Assembly: GCA_934454215.1 (NCBI GenBank)
Contig: CAKSGG010000001.1
Location: 46,985-110,984, forward strand
Length of the DNA stretch: 64,000 bases
Direction: 5' to 3'
Source: an uncultured Clostridia bacterium
GTDB lineage: Bacteria > Bacillota > Clostridia > UBA1381
Every line of letters begins with the position of its first letter. The stretch's first letter is position 1. A program made the translations under genes and the position numbers. The notes under the pieces were generated by a model. The model ran no database searches. It saw only the letters and a program-made list of their open reading frames with translations, and was not told the origin of the DNA. This document shows, piece after piece, positions 35,510 through 44,384 of the stretch.

Positions 35510-37721
35510 TACGTTTTTTCCTCTTTACAAATTTTCTTCTTCCCGATGTGCGTCTGCCTTTCTTTTCGGCTATAGCCTTGGGTTTGAATTTTCTGAACAT
35601 TCCGTACGTTGCGTCCTCGCTCAGCACGAAATCAATTTGCCTCAGAACAATATCGGTTTTCATCAGCACGACATTTATCTCGTCACCGATTCGATAGGTT
35701 TTGCCCGTTCTTTTTCCGATAAGCGACGATGTTTTCTCATCATATTCAAAATAATCACCGTTCATGTTTTCCATACGGATAAGTCCCTCAACGGAGTTTT
35801 CAAGCTCCGCAAACATACCGAAATTGGTTGTGTTTGCAATAACCGCTTTAAATTCCGCTCCGACAAACGCCGACATATAAACCGTTTTCATCAAATCGTC
35901 AACATCACGTTCGGCGTATTCGGCATTAATCTCCGTTTCGGACGAATGCTGTGCCGCAAGCTCGGCTATGCGTGTATAGTGCGCCACTCTCTTTTCGTCA
36001 AAATTCCCGTCTATAAATTCCTTTAAAATTCTGTGAATTATCAAATCGGGATAGCGCCTTATAGGTGATGTAAAATGGCAGTAATATTTTGCGCTTAACC
36101 CAAAGTGACCGAGATTTTCCGATTTATATTCCGCTTTCATCAGCGAATGAAGCATGGTTGACGCAACCATGCGTTCTTCGGGCGTTCCTTTTACAGCCTC
36201 CATAATATTTTGCAGCGCTTTGGGGTGGACGGGGTTATCACTGTCGATTTTTCCTTTTATCGTTAAGCCGAAATGCGCTATAAATTTATTGAATGATTCT
36301 ATCTTATCCGATGAAGGCGGTTCATGCGTTCTGTACACAAACGGCAGCTCCGACCAGTACGCATATTCCGCTATTGTTTCGTTTGCGGTCAGCATAAATT
36401 CCTCGATTATTTTATTTGATATTCCTCTTTCATCTCCGACAATCTCAATCGGTTCGCCCTTTTTATCGACAAGCACCGATGTTTCGGGAAAATCAAAATC
36501 TATTGCGCCTCTTGTGCTGCGCATTTTTTCAAGAATATCCGAAAGCTCGTGCATTTTTTCAAGCGTCGGCACAAGAAACAAATATTTCTCACGCAGCTCC
36601 TTGTCGCCCTCCAGAATTTTTGTTACATTATTATATGTCATTCTTGCTTTTGAATGAATTATCGTTTTTTCTATGCTGTACGATACGACAGTGCCGTTTT
36701 TATCTATTTCCATGATTGCCGAAAGCGTCAGCCTGTCCTTGTCGGGGTTGAGCGAGCATACGCCGTTTGAAAGTTTTTCGGGGAGCATGGGAATTACTCT
36801 GTCGGCAAGATATACGCTTGTACCTCTTTCAAATGCTTCATTATCGAGTGCGCTGTCCTCTGTTACAAAATGCGTTACGTCGGCAATATGAACGCCGAGC
36901 ATATAATTGCCGTTATCAAGCATTTCGAGCGAAACGGCATCGTCAAAATCTTTTGCGTGGTCGCCGTCTATCGTAAAAATCAGCTTATTGCGCAAATCCG
37001 TTCTTCCCTCCGCTGCTTTTTTTGTTATGCGGTCACGGATTTTTTTTGATTCAATTATCGTTTCTTCATCAAATTCCTGTTTTATGTTATGTTCAAGAAT
37101 AATTCCCTCAACATAGCTTTTTGCCGAGGCGGTATCGCCGAGTATCATAATCACTCTGCCGAATACTTCTTTATCCGTATATTCCGTAATTTCAACCGCC
37201 GCACGCTTGCCGATAAGCGTTCCGCCGTCCTCAACTTTTATTTTTGTATACAGACGTCTGTTGTCGGGGCGCAGATAGGAATATCCGCTGTTGAACGAAT
37301 AAAATTCGCCGACAACAATACTGTTTCCTCTTGATACAATTCTTATAACTCTGCCCTCATCGTGACCGTTATGCGCTTTTCCGATAAGCCTTACAACAAC
37401 CTCGTCACCGCTGAAAGCGCCGTTCATGTCGTCGCCTTTCACAAAAATATCATCCCTGTCCGCAGTGCTGACAAAGCCGAAATATCCCTTTGCGTTGCAT
37501 ACAAGCTTTCCAGTTACCGTATCACGTTCCGATTCATACGGCATATAGCGCCGCTTTTTTGTTATATAAATTCTGTTTTCGCCGCAAAGCTCGTCAAGAA
37601 TTGCGTTAAGCTCGTCCCGTGCGTCCGCAGGCACGCAAAGAACCGCCGCCAGCTCGTCTGCCGTCAGCGGAATGTACTCTTTTGATGAAATATATGCACA
37701 AACACGTTCTTTTCTATTCAT
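35499..37721 (-). CDS. rnr: Ribonuclease R
   Basis: A 3'-5' exoribonuclease that degrades structured RNA. The 740 residues comprise an N-terminal helical domain, two cold-shock domains (for example KGYFGFV near residue 80), the RNB catalytic domain with TIDGDHAKDFDDAVSLE (catalytic acidic cluster) and the HYCHFTSPIRRYPDL block, an S1 domain (KAVIANTTNFGMFAEL), and a basic tail of Lys/Arg (KKGRRTSGRRK). This is the normal RNase R architecture. It heads the rnr-rlmL-MFS cluster, with a promoter in the divergent region shared with secD. Confidence 0.97.
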   Translation of the reverse strand: MNRKERVCAYISSKEYIPLTADELAAVLCVPADARDELNAILDELCGENRIYITKKRRYMPYESERDTVTGKLVCNAKGYFGFVSTADRDDIFVKGDDMNGAFSGDEVVVRLIGKAHNGHDEGRVIRIVSRGNSIVVGEFYSFNSGYSYLRPDNRRLYTKIKVEDGGTLIGKRAAVEITEYTDKEVFGRVIMILGDTASAKSYVEGIILEHNIKQEFDEETIIESKKIRDRITKKAAEGRTDLRNKLIFTIDGDHAKDFDDAVSLEMLDNGNYMLGVHIADVTHFVTEDSALDNEAFERGTSVYLADRVIPMLPEKLSNGVCSLNPDKDRLTLSAIMEIDKNGTVVSYSIEKTIIHSKARMTYNNVTKILEGDKELREKYLFLVPTLEKMHELSDILEKMRSTRGAIDFDFPETSVLVDKKGEPIEIVGDERGISNKIIEEFMLTANETIAEYAYWSELPFVYRTHEPPSSDKIESFNKFIAHFGLTIKGKIDSDNPVHPKALQNIMEAVKGTPEERMVASTMLHSLMKAEYKSENLGHFGLSAKYYCHFTSPIRRYPDLIIHRILKEFIDGNFDEKRVAHYTRIAELAAQHSSETEINAEYAERDVDDLMKTVYMSAFVGAEFKAVIANTTNFGMFAELENSVEGLIRMENMNGDYFEYDEKTSSLIGKRTGKTYRIGDEINVVLMKTDIVLRQIDFVLSEDATYGMFRKFKPKAIAEKKGRRTSGRRKFVKRKKRNGR

Positions 37722-37768
37722 TACAATCTCCGATATTATTTTTTTATTATTTTGTACACACGCCGATT

Positions 37769-37797
37769 ATTATATCACACTTTTTTTGTTTATTCAA
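37769..37797 (-). promoter_or_regulatory. Candidate promoter for rnr
   Basis: Minus strand TTGAAT (37797-37792), 17 bases, TATAAT (37774-37769), 47 bases before the rnr ATG. Confidence 0.75.
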
Positions 37798-37872
37798 GAA
37801 TTTTTAAGAAAAATCTTGTGTAACTGTTACATTGTACATTATTTTTGTAAAATTATTGTTATAAAAAAAGTA

Positions 37873-37901
37873 TTGACTAAATCGCATTATCGTTGTATAA
37901 T
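37873..37901 (+). promoter_or_regulatory. Candidate promoter for secD-secF
   Basis: TTGACT (37873-37878), 17 bases, TATAAT (37896-37901), 63 bases before the secD ATG. Together with the rnr promoter it fills the 243-base divergent gap. Confidence 0.85.
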
Positions 37902-37964
37902 ATCTTTTGTATAATTATAATCAGGCTGCTTATGCGGTCTTAAAGAAAGGAATGATTTTCTACA

Positions 37965-39257
37965 ATGAAGAAAAAGAGTATTGTTACTCTTTGCTTTGTC
38001 GTACTCATTGCATTGCTGCTTAACTACGTGGCATTCTTTGGTTATAACATTGCCGGTTTTACTTATAAAGGCGTATTCGACGAAGAAAAGGGTATCAAGA
38101 AGGGCATTGACCTTGCCGGAGGTTCGGTTATTACTTTCCAAGCCGACACAGCAAATCCGACAGAAGAACAGATGAATATTGTTGAATCAATATTCCAGAC
38201 ACGTTTGACAAATGCGGGATATACCGAAGCTCGTATATCAAAGAGCGAGGGCGGTAAAATTACCGTTGAGATTCCGTCCGTATTTGAAACGGACAAGGCG
38301 GCAGAGCTTTTGGGCGACGTTGCAAAGCTTACATTCCGTGACGCTGACGGAAACGTTGTTCTTGACGGTGCAGCGGATATAAAGGACGCTTCGTATCAAT
38401 ACGGAAAGACAACGGAAACAGGTTCTTCACAGGCTTATGTTAAGGTTGAATTTAATGCTGACGCAAAGCAGAAGTTTGCGGAGGCAACAAAAACAGCCGC
38501 ATCAAAGTCGGGCGAGGGAAAGAATTATATTTCAATCATGATGGACGAGAATGAAGTTTCAAGACCGTCGGTAAGTGAAGAAATAAATTCGGATTCTTGT
38601 ATAATATCAGGTAATTTCACAGCCGAAACGGCGCAGGATTTGGCAAACAAGATTAAGTCGGGTCAGCTTCCGTTCAAGCTTAACAAGGTAACACAGGAAA
38701 CTGTCGGTGCCGAGCTGGGTAAGGACGCACTTCCCACAAGCTTGCTTGCGGCGGGTATAGGCGTAATACTTATCATGCTGTTCATGATTTTCATGTACAG
38801 AGTTCCGGGTCTTATTGCCAGCTTGTCACTGCTGATTTATGTAGGCTTGATTTCGCTTGCAATGGGCTTGTTCAGAGTAAACCTGTCACTTTCGGGTATT
38901 GCAGGTATCGTTCTTTCAATCGGTATGGCGGTTGACGCAGACTGTATCATATTTGAAAGAATTAAGGAAGAGATGGCTTTGGGAAAGACAATAAAAGCGT
39001 CTGTTGAGGCAGGCTTTGACAAAGCGTTCTCTGCGATTCTTGACTCAAACGTAACAACGATTATCACCTGTGTTGTTCTTTACATTTCTGGTATAGGCGC
39101 TGTTACGGGATTTGCAATCACATTGGGAATCGGCGTAGTTTTGAGTATGATTACTGCTATATGGATAACAAAGTTCCTTATGAAACAGGTTGTTCGTATA
39201 GGCATTAAGAACAGAAATCTGATATACAATACCAAAAAAGGAGGTGCGGAGGAATAA
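37965..39257 (+). CDS. secD: Protein translocase subunit SecD
   Basis: Part of the SecDF complex that uses the proton motive force to finish protein export. The 430 residues have an N-terminal membrane helix, the GIDLAGGSVITFQ motif, a periplasm-type loop domain and then five membrane helices with the FLGLDAD-like SIGMAVDADCIIFERIKEE block. It is at the short end for SecD. AAAGGAATG precedes the start. Its stop codon overlaps the secF start (TAATG). Sec export would serve the many secreted proteins at the left end of the window. Confidence 0.96.
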   Translation: MKKKSIVTLCFVVLIALLLNYVAFFGYNIAGFTYKGVFDEEKGIKKGIDLAGGSVITFQADTANPTEEQMNIVESIFQTRLTNAGYTEARISKSEGGKITVEIPSVFETDKAAELLGDVAKLTFRDADGNVVLDGAADIKDASYQYGKTTETGSSQAYVKVEFNADAKQKFAEATKTAASKSGEGKNYISIMMDENEVSRPSVSEEINSDSCIISGNFTAETAQDLANKIKSGQLPFKLNKVTQETVGAELGKDALPTSLLAAGIGVILIMLFMIFMYRVPGLIASLSLLIYVGLISLAMGLFRVNLSLSGIAGIVLSIGMAVDADCIIFERIKEEMALGKTIKASVEAGFDKAFSAILDSNVTTIITCVVLYISGIGAVTGFAITLGIGVVLSMITAIWITKFLMKQVVRIGIKNRNLIYNTKKGGAEE

Positions 39258-40183
39258 TGAAAGATTTCGTTGCAAACAGAATTAAATTTTTGATACTCCC
39301 TGCACTTATAGTAGTTTTGGGTATTGTAATGTATTTCGTACACGGCGGCTTCAACTTTGACGTTGAGTTTATGGGCGGTGTAAGAATGCAGGTTGATTTC
39401 GGCAAGAACATAGACAATGATGAGATTGCCGATGTTGTAAACAATGTTCTTTCTTCAAACAATGTTGAGGGTAAGGTTACGATTCAAAATTCGGGTGAAA
39501 GCGGAAATCAGGTTGTTATAAAAACACCTCCCGTTGAAGAAGAAATGAAGAACAAGATTTTTGAAGAATTAAAGACAAAGTACAGTCTTGATGACAGCGC
39601 ATTGATGTCTGTATCGTCAGCGTCTGCGTCGTTCGGTCTTCAAATTCAGAGAAAGGCTTTATTGTACACACTTCTTGCAATTGTATGTATTCTGATTTAT
39701 ATAGCAATCAGATTCGAGTGGAGAAGTGCCGTTATGGCAGTTATTGCGCTGGCGATAAACGTGTTCATTATGGCGGCTGTTTATACAATAACAAACATTC
39801 CTCTTAACACAACGTTCATTGCGGCAATGCTTACGGTTGTGGGTTATTCAATCAACAACACGATTGTCATATTTGACCGTATTCGTGAAAACATGAGAGG
39901 ACGTAAAAAGAACAATACTGTTACCGATATAGTAAACAGAAGTATTGTTGAAACTTTGGGCAGAACAATAAACTCTTCAATAACAACGCTTATCACTATA
40001 GTTCTTATCTATATCTTAGGCGTAAATACAATAAAAGAGTTTGCGCTTCCGCTTATTATCGGTGTTGCGGCAGGTGCGTATACATCAATCTTTATAGCTT
40101 CGACTTTCTGGGCTACATGGAAAGAGTCCGATATGAAGGCTAAAGCAGAGGCTGCTGCCGAAAGACGTAAATCAAAGAAATAA
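39257..40183 (+). CDS. secF: Protein translocase subunit SecF
   Basis: The 308-residue partner of SecD. The N-terminal membrane helix is followed by the FDVEFMGGVRMQVDF motif; the C-terminal membrane region carries GYSINNTIVIFDRIREN, the conserved SecF signature. The start overlaps the secD stop by one base, so translation is coupled. The stop codon is at 40181-40183. A strong intrinsic terminator begins 7 bases later. Confidence 0.96.
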   Translation: MKDFVANRIKFLILPALIVVLGIVMYFVHGGFNFDVEFMGGVRMQVDFGKNIDNDEIADVVNNVLSSNNVEGKVTIQNSGESGNQVVIKTPPVEEEMKNKIFEELKTKYSLDDSALMSVSSASASFGLQIQRKALLYTLLAIVCILIYIAIRFEWRSAVMAVIALAINVFIMAAVYTITNIPLNTTFIAAMLTVVGYSINNTIVIFDRIRENMRGRKKNNTVTDIVNRSIVETLGRTINSSITTLITIVLIYILGVNTIKEFALPLIIGVAAGAYTSIFIASTFWATWKESDMKAKAEAAAERRKSKK

Positions 40184-40189
40184 TGATGA

Positions 40190-40223
40190 GGGGTTGCTGT
40201 ACTGACGCAGCAGTCCCTTTTTT
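40190..40223 (+). terminator. Intrinsic terminator after secF
   Basis: GGGGTTGCTG (40190-40199) pairs with CAGCAGTCCC (40208-40217), two G-U pairs, followed by six T residues. It ends only 8 bases before the start codon of the next gene, so read-through must supply that gene's transcript unless a hidden promoter exists. Confidence 0.85.
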
Positions 40224-40230
40224 GAAATTT

Positions 40231-40710
40231 ATGAAAACAAAGAGAATTACTTTAATTTCGGTTATGGCAGCGGCGGCTTTGATTATATTTATAATCGAGG
40301 CACAGTTCCCTCTGCCGTTCCCGATACCGGGCATAAAGCTTGGTCTTGCAAATATCATAACGCTTACATCAATTGTATGGCTCGGCAAAAAAGACGCTTT
40401 TGCGGTATTGCTTTTGCGTATTGTTCTTGGGAGTATTTTTACGGGCAATACGGTTACGCTTGTGTACAGTGCTGTAGGAGGTTTAACTGCCTATCTGGCA
40501 ATGCTTGCGGCTATTGCGGTATTGAAAAATATTATTGCGGCAAGCATTGTCGGGGCGCTGGGACATAATATCGGTCAGATTATTGCGGCGGCGGTAATAT
40601 CGCATACGGTGCAGATTATATACTATCTGCCGATATTGATTATAAGCGGAGTATTAACAGGATTATTTACGGGAATAGTTGCGGCGGCGGTACTCAGGAG
40701 GTTAATATGA
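40231..40710 (+). CDS. Gx transporter-family membrane protein (heptaprenyl diphosphate synthase component I-like)
   Basis: Read as starting at 40231 (MKTKRITLISV), because the upstream in-frame ATG at 40183 would make the terminator hairpin part of the coding region. No clear ribosome site precedes 40231. The 159-residue protein has about five membrane helices and the conserved PIPGIKLGLANIITL motif, with GNTVTLVYSAVGG after it. The family was named for a heptaprenyl diphosphate synthase component but is also viewed as an ECF-like transporter S component. It overlaps the ApbE gene by 4 bases (ATGA), the usual pairing of these two genes. Confidence 0.85.
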   Translation: MKTKRITLISVMAAAALIIFIIEAQFPLPFPIPGIKLGLANIITLTSIVWLGKKDAFAVLLLRIVLGSIFTGNTVTLVYSAVGGLTAYLAMLAAIAVLKNIIAASIVGALGHNIGQIIAAAVISHTVQIIYYLPILIISGVLTGLFTGIVAAAVLRRLI

Positions 40711-41669
40711 AAAAAATTTTGCTTGTATTTGCATTGCTTATTTCCTCATGTTCGTCGACGGCAGCAAAGCAAATGTTTGCAATGGATACGATTATACAAA
40801 TAACCGTAAATTCGGATAATTCCGCTGCTGCCGTAAGCTCTGCCGAACAGATATTGTTTGAGCTTGATAGAGAGCTTGACAAAACGGACGGCTTGTTAAA
40901 GCAGATAAACGATAACGGCGGAGGAATACTCGGTGGATATGCAGGAGAGGCGATAAAATCGGCATATGAATTTTCAGAAAAAACAAACGGCAGTTTTGAT
41001 TTAACGGTTGCGCCGCTGATTGATTTATGGGGATTTTATACAAAAGACTATCATGTTCCGAATGACGGTGAACTGAAAAGTGCGCTTGAACATACTGGTT
41101 ATAAAAAAATAAGTATATCGGATAACCGAATTGAACTGAATGGCACAAAAACAGATATAGACGGAATTGCAAAGGGCTATGCGACCGATGTGATTGTTGA
41201 AAATTTAAAGGAAAACAATGTTTCTTCGGCATTGCTTTCATTGGGCGGGAATGTGTATGCACTCGGTAAAAAATCACATTCTCTGTGGAAAATAGGCATT
41301 GCAAATCCAAAGTCGCCGTCCGAATATATCGGTACGGTTTCGGTAACGGATAAAGCTGTTGTGACATCGGGGACGTATCAGCGCAATTTTACGCAGGATA
41401 ATATTTTATATCATCATATACTTGACCCGTCAACAGGGAAAAATCCGAAAAATAATCTTGCATCCGTCACGGTCATAGGTGAATGTGCCGCAGAATGTGA
41501 TGCGCTTTCAACCGCATTTTTTGTTATGGGAATTGATAAAAGTCTTGAATATCTGTCGGGTAATCAGCATTTGGGAGCAATTTTTATTGATAATGAAGGT
41601 GAAATTTATTTGACAAATAATTTGGAAAATGCGTTCAAATCTGACAAAAATTACACAGTGTTAAATTAA
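40707..41669 (+). CDS. apbE: FAD:protein FMN transferase (ApbE family), lipoprotein
   Basis: ApbE attaches FMN to Thr/Ser of partner proteins such as Rnf or Nqr subunits. The 320 residues begin with a lipoprotein signal MKKILLVFALLISSC (Cys15 is the lipid site). Family motifs include FAMDT near the N-terminus, TDIDGIAKGYATD in the middle and the diagnostic HILDPSTGKNP near residue 240, with acidic metal residues in ECDALSTAFF. It is exported and anchored outside the membrane. Coupled to the membrane protein upstream by a 4-base overlap. No target flavoprotein gene lies in the window. Confidence 0.95.
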   Translation: MKKILLVFALLISSCSSTAAKQMFAMDTIIQITVNSDNSAAAVSSAEQILFELDRELDKTDGLLKQINDNGGGILGGYAGEAIKSAYEFSEKTNGSFDLTVAPLIDLWGFYTKDYHVPNDGELKSALEHTGYKKISISDNRIELNGTKTDIDGIAKGYATDVIVENLKENNVSSALLSLGGNVYALGKKSHSLWKIGIANPKSPSEYIGTVSVTDKAVVTSGTYQRNFTQDNILYHHILDPSTGKNPKNNLASVTVIGECAAECDALSTAFFVMGIDKSLEYLSGNQHLGAIFIDNEGEIYLTNNLENAFKSDKNYTVLN

Positions 41670-41683
41670 TTTTTGATAAACTA

Positions 41684-41712
41684 TTGTATTTTTATGGGTT
41701 TTCTGATACAAT
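41684..41712 (+). promoter_or_regulatory. Candidate promoter for ddh
   Basis: TTGTAT (41684-41689), 17 bases, TACAAT (41707-41712), 31 bases before the ATG. Confidence 0.55.
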
Positions 41713-41743
41713 ATAAATAATTAATGTTTAGGAGTTGATATTA

Positions 41744-42730
41744 ATGAAGATCAGAATTGGAATTATGGGCTACGGAAATCTCGGACGGGGAATTGAATGT
41801 GCGATAAAGCAAAACGACGATTTGGAGCTTGCCGCAGTATTTACAAGACGTGACCCGTCAACGGTAAAGATACTTACGGACGGAGTTTCGGTTTACCCGG
41901 CAGAGGACGCTCCGAAAATGGCGGATAAAATAGACGTAATGATACTTTGCGGCGGAAGTGCCACAGACCTTCCGAAACAAACGCCTGAATATGTAAAATA
42001 TTTTAATGTTATAGACAGTTTTGACACTCATGCAAGGATTCCCGAGCATTTTGAAGATGTTGATAAAGCTGCAAAGGAAAGCGGTCATATCGGTATTATT
42101 TCAATCGGCTGGGACCCGGGAATGTTCTCTCTGAACCGTTTGTATGCAAACGCAATTTTGCCCGACGGTCATGATTATACATTCTGGGGCAAGGGCGTAA
42201 GCCAGGGTCATTCCGACGCTATCCGCAGAATTGAGGGCGTTATAGACGCAAGACAGTACACCGTTCCCGTAGACGCTGCCGTAGAGGCTGTCAGAAACGG
42301 TGAAAATCCCGAGCTGACAACACGCCAAAAGCATACAAGAGAATGTTACGTTGTTGTTGAGGACGGAGCAGACAAGGCTCGCATTGAAAACGAAATCAAG
42401 ACAATGCCGAATTATTTTGCCGATTATGATACAACCGTATACTTTATTTCCGAGGAAGAACTGAAAGCCAACCATAACGGTATTCCTCACGGCGGAATGG
42501 TTATCAGAAGCGGTCAAACGGGAATGAACGGCGAAAACAAGCATATAATCGAATACAGCCTGAAGCTTGACTCCAATCCCGAGTTTACATCGTCTGTACT
42601 TGTTGCATATGCAAGAGCCGCATACAGACTTCATAAAGAGGGTCAAAACGGCTGCAAGACAATATTTGATATAGCTCCGTCTTATATCTGTAAGCAGAGC
42701 GTCGAAGAATTGCGCAAGCATCTGCTTTAA
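41744..42730 (+). CDS. ddh: meso-Diaminopimelate dehydrogenase
   Basis: Catalyses NADPH-dependent formation of meso-diaminopimelate from tetrahydrodipicolinate, a one-step bypass for lysine and peptidoglycan precursors. GGAG (41731-41734) sets the start at the ATG 41744; an upstream TTG at 41735 is in frame but sits directly on that site. The 328 residues include the nucleotide motif GIMGYGNLGRG, the substrate loop region ISIGWDPGMFSLNR and FWGKGVSQGHSDA, all typical of Ddh. The next gene (secreted, unknown) follows 19 bases later. Confidence 0.97.
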   Translation: MKIRIGIMGYGNLGRGIECAIKQNDDLELAAVFTRRDPSTVKILTDGVSVYPAEDAPKMADKIDVMILCGGSATDLPKQTPEYVKYFNVIDSFDTHARIPEHFEDVDKAAKESGHIGIISIGWDPGMFSLNRLYANAILPDGHDYTFWGKGVSQGHSDAIRRIEGVIDARQYTVPVDAAVEAVRNGENPELTTRQKHTRECYVVVEDGADKARIENEIKTMPNYFADYDTTVYFISEEELKANHNGIPHGGMVIRSGQTGMNGENKHIIEYSLKLDSNPEFTSSVLVAYARAAYRLHKEGQNGCKTIFDIAPSYICKQSVEELRKHLL

Positions 42731-42749
42731 TAACGAAAGGAGAACATAA

Positions 42750-43247
42750 ATGAAAAAAATATCGGCGCTGATAACAGCAACTGTATTGACAGCGAATATG
42801 CCTCTTGTATCATTTGCAATGCCAAGAAACCAATTTGACAGCGGAATGAGCAAGGGTATAAGTTATTTTGACAGAGGCTTGTACTATGAGGCAAAGGATG
42901 AATTTCAGTGGTTTTGCGATGCGAATTGGGGTAAGATGAATGCGGGTCAGCAGAAATATGCACTTGATTATCTTGACGGAACAAAACTGCGTATTCAAAA
43001 ATGGGAGCAGTCTCAGCAAAATACGGTTACACTTAAAGAGGGAGCGCCTGAGAAATACGGTGCATTATACCACATTACGCTTGAGGATTGTATTAAACTT
43101 ATAAAACAAAGATACGGGGTTAATGTTTACCATACATGGACAAGTAGTACCTTATTTGGGTTTGAGGGCGAAGGACGAAGCTTTGTTATGGATCGTTGGT
43201 ATGTAACAAACGATGTGAATGCCGTAGAAATAAGCGAGACATATTAA
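42750..43247 (+). CDS. Small secreted protein of unknown function
   Basis: AAAGGAG precedes the ATG. The 165-residue product has a clear signal peptide (MKKISALITATVLTANMPLV, cleaved near SFA). The mature part is mostly alpha-helical in residues 30-85 (ISYFDRGLYYEAKDEFQWF looks like one tetratricopeptide-type helix pair), followed by a mixed region with aromatic residues and a single TWTSSTLFGFEG turn. I recognise no family. It lies between ddh and mnmA on the same strand, and its link to either is not evident. Confidence 0.75.
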   Translation: MKKISALITATVLTANMPLVSFAMPRNQFDSGMSKGISYFDRGLYYEAKDEFQWFCDANWGKMNAGQQKYALDYLDGTKLRIQKWEQSQQNTVTLKEGAPEKYGALYHITLEDCIKLIKQRYGVNVYHTWTSSTLFGFEGEGRSFVMDRWYVTNDVNAVEISETY

Positions 43248-43286
43248 AATTGTCTGCGGTTTTTTCGGAATTTAAAGGTGATTATA

Positions 43287-44351
43287 ATGAAAAAAGCAAT
43301 TATAGCTATGAGCGGCGGCGTTGATTCAAGCGTCGCAGCCTTGCTTACAAAAAATCTCGGTCTGGAATGTATCGGCGCAACTATGAAACTGTTCGACAGC
43401 GATGATATAGTAAATCCGCGTGCAAATACCTGCTGTTCTCTGGAGGACGTTGAGGACGCAAGAAGTGTTGCATATTCTCTCGGAATGAAATATTTTGTAT
43501 TCAATTTTTCGGATTGCTTTAAAGATGCAGTCATTGAAAGATTTATAAATGATTACGAAAACGGCAGAACTCCGAATCCGTGCATTGACTGCAACAGATA
43601 TTTGAAATTCGATAAAATGTATCAGCGTGCAATGGAAATAGGTTACGATTATGTGGTTACGGGACATTATGCACGTATAGAGCATAACGGAGAACGCTTT
43701 TTGCTGAAAAAGGCGGTTGACGAAACAAAGGACCAAAGCTACGTTTTGTATTCAATGACTCAGGAACAGCTTGCGCATACGCTTTTTCCGCTTGGAGAAT
43801 TAAGAAAATCCGAGGTCAGAGAAATTGCGCAGGAGCATGGATTTATAAATGCCAAAAAGCATGACAGTCAGGATATTTGCTTTGTGCAGAGCGGTACGTA
43901 TGCCGACTTTATAAAAAAATACACTGGCAGAGAATATCCTTGCGGTGATTTTAAAGATACGTCGGGAAATGTTATGGGATGTCATAAGGGAATAATATAT
44001 TACACGATAGGTCAGCATAAGGGACTTGGTATTTCTTCGGACGAGCCGTTTTATGTAAAAAGTATTTGTCCCGATGACAATACCGTTACGCTGTGCAGGA
44101 GTGAGGAGCTGTTTACAAGCTCGCTTAAAGCAACCGATATAAACTTGATTTCAACGGACAGGATAGACGAGCCGATGCGCGTGAAAGCGAAAATACGCTA
44201 TAGGCAGACAGAACAGCCGGCGACGGTTATTCAGCTTGACGATAATACAATCAGCGTTGAGTTTGACGAGCCGCAGCGTGCGATTACAAAAGGACAGGCT
44301 GTCGTTTTGTATGACGGTGACAACGTTGTTGGCGGCGGAACGATAATATAA
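43287..44351 (+). CDS. mnmA: tRNA-specific 2-thiouridylase MnmA
   Basis: Adds the 2-thio group to wobble U34 of Lys, Glu and Gln tRNAs. AAAGGTGAT lies 5 bases before the ATG 43287; the in-frame GTG at 43278 is part of that site. The 354 residues have the ATP PP-loop motif AMSGGVDSSVAALL, the first catalytic Cys in NPCIDCN, the GHYARIE block and the second Cys in HDSQDICFV. The C-terminal beta-barrel is present. A strong bidirectional terminator follows directly. Confidence 0.97.
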   Translation: MKKAIIAMSGGVDSSVAALLTKNLGLECIGATMKLFDSDDIVNPRANTCCSLEDVEDARSVAYSLGMKYFVFNFSDCFKDAVIERFINDYENGRTPNPCIDCNRYLKFDKMYQRAMEIGYDYVVTGHYARIEHNGERFLLKKAVDETKDQSYVLYSMTQEQLAHTLFPLGELRKSEVREIAQEHGFINAKKHDSQDICFVQSGTYADFIKKYTGREYPCGDFKDTSGNVMGCHKGIIYYTIGQHKGLGISSDEPFYVKSICPDDNTVTLCRSEELFTSSLKATDINLISTDRIDEPMRVKAKIRYRQTEQPATVIQLDDNTISVEFDEPQRAITKGQAVVLYDGDNVVGGGTII

Positions 44352-44384
44352 AAAAACGGGACTGTTTAAGCAGTCCCGTTTTTT
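44351..44384. terminator. Bidirectional intrinsic terminator between mnmA and the AraC regulator
   Basis: AACGGGACTG (44355-44364) and CAGTCCCGTT (44371-44380) form a perfect 10-bp stem with a 6-base loop, flanked by A6 and T4-6 runs. The stop codon of the minus-strand regulator is in the loop. Confidence 0.93.

Noticed and set aside
37722..37964. Small plus-strand frames in the rnr-secD gap
   Set aside because: The gap is explained by two divergent promoters; the short frames lack ribosome sites and run into the promoter elements.
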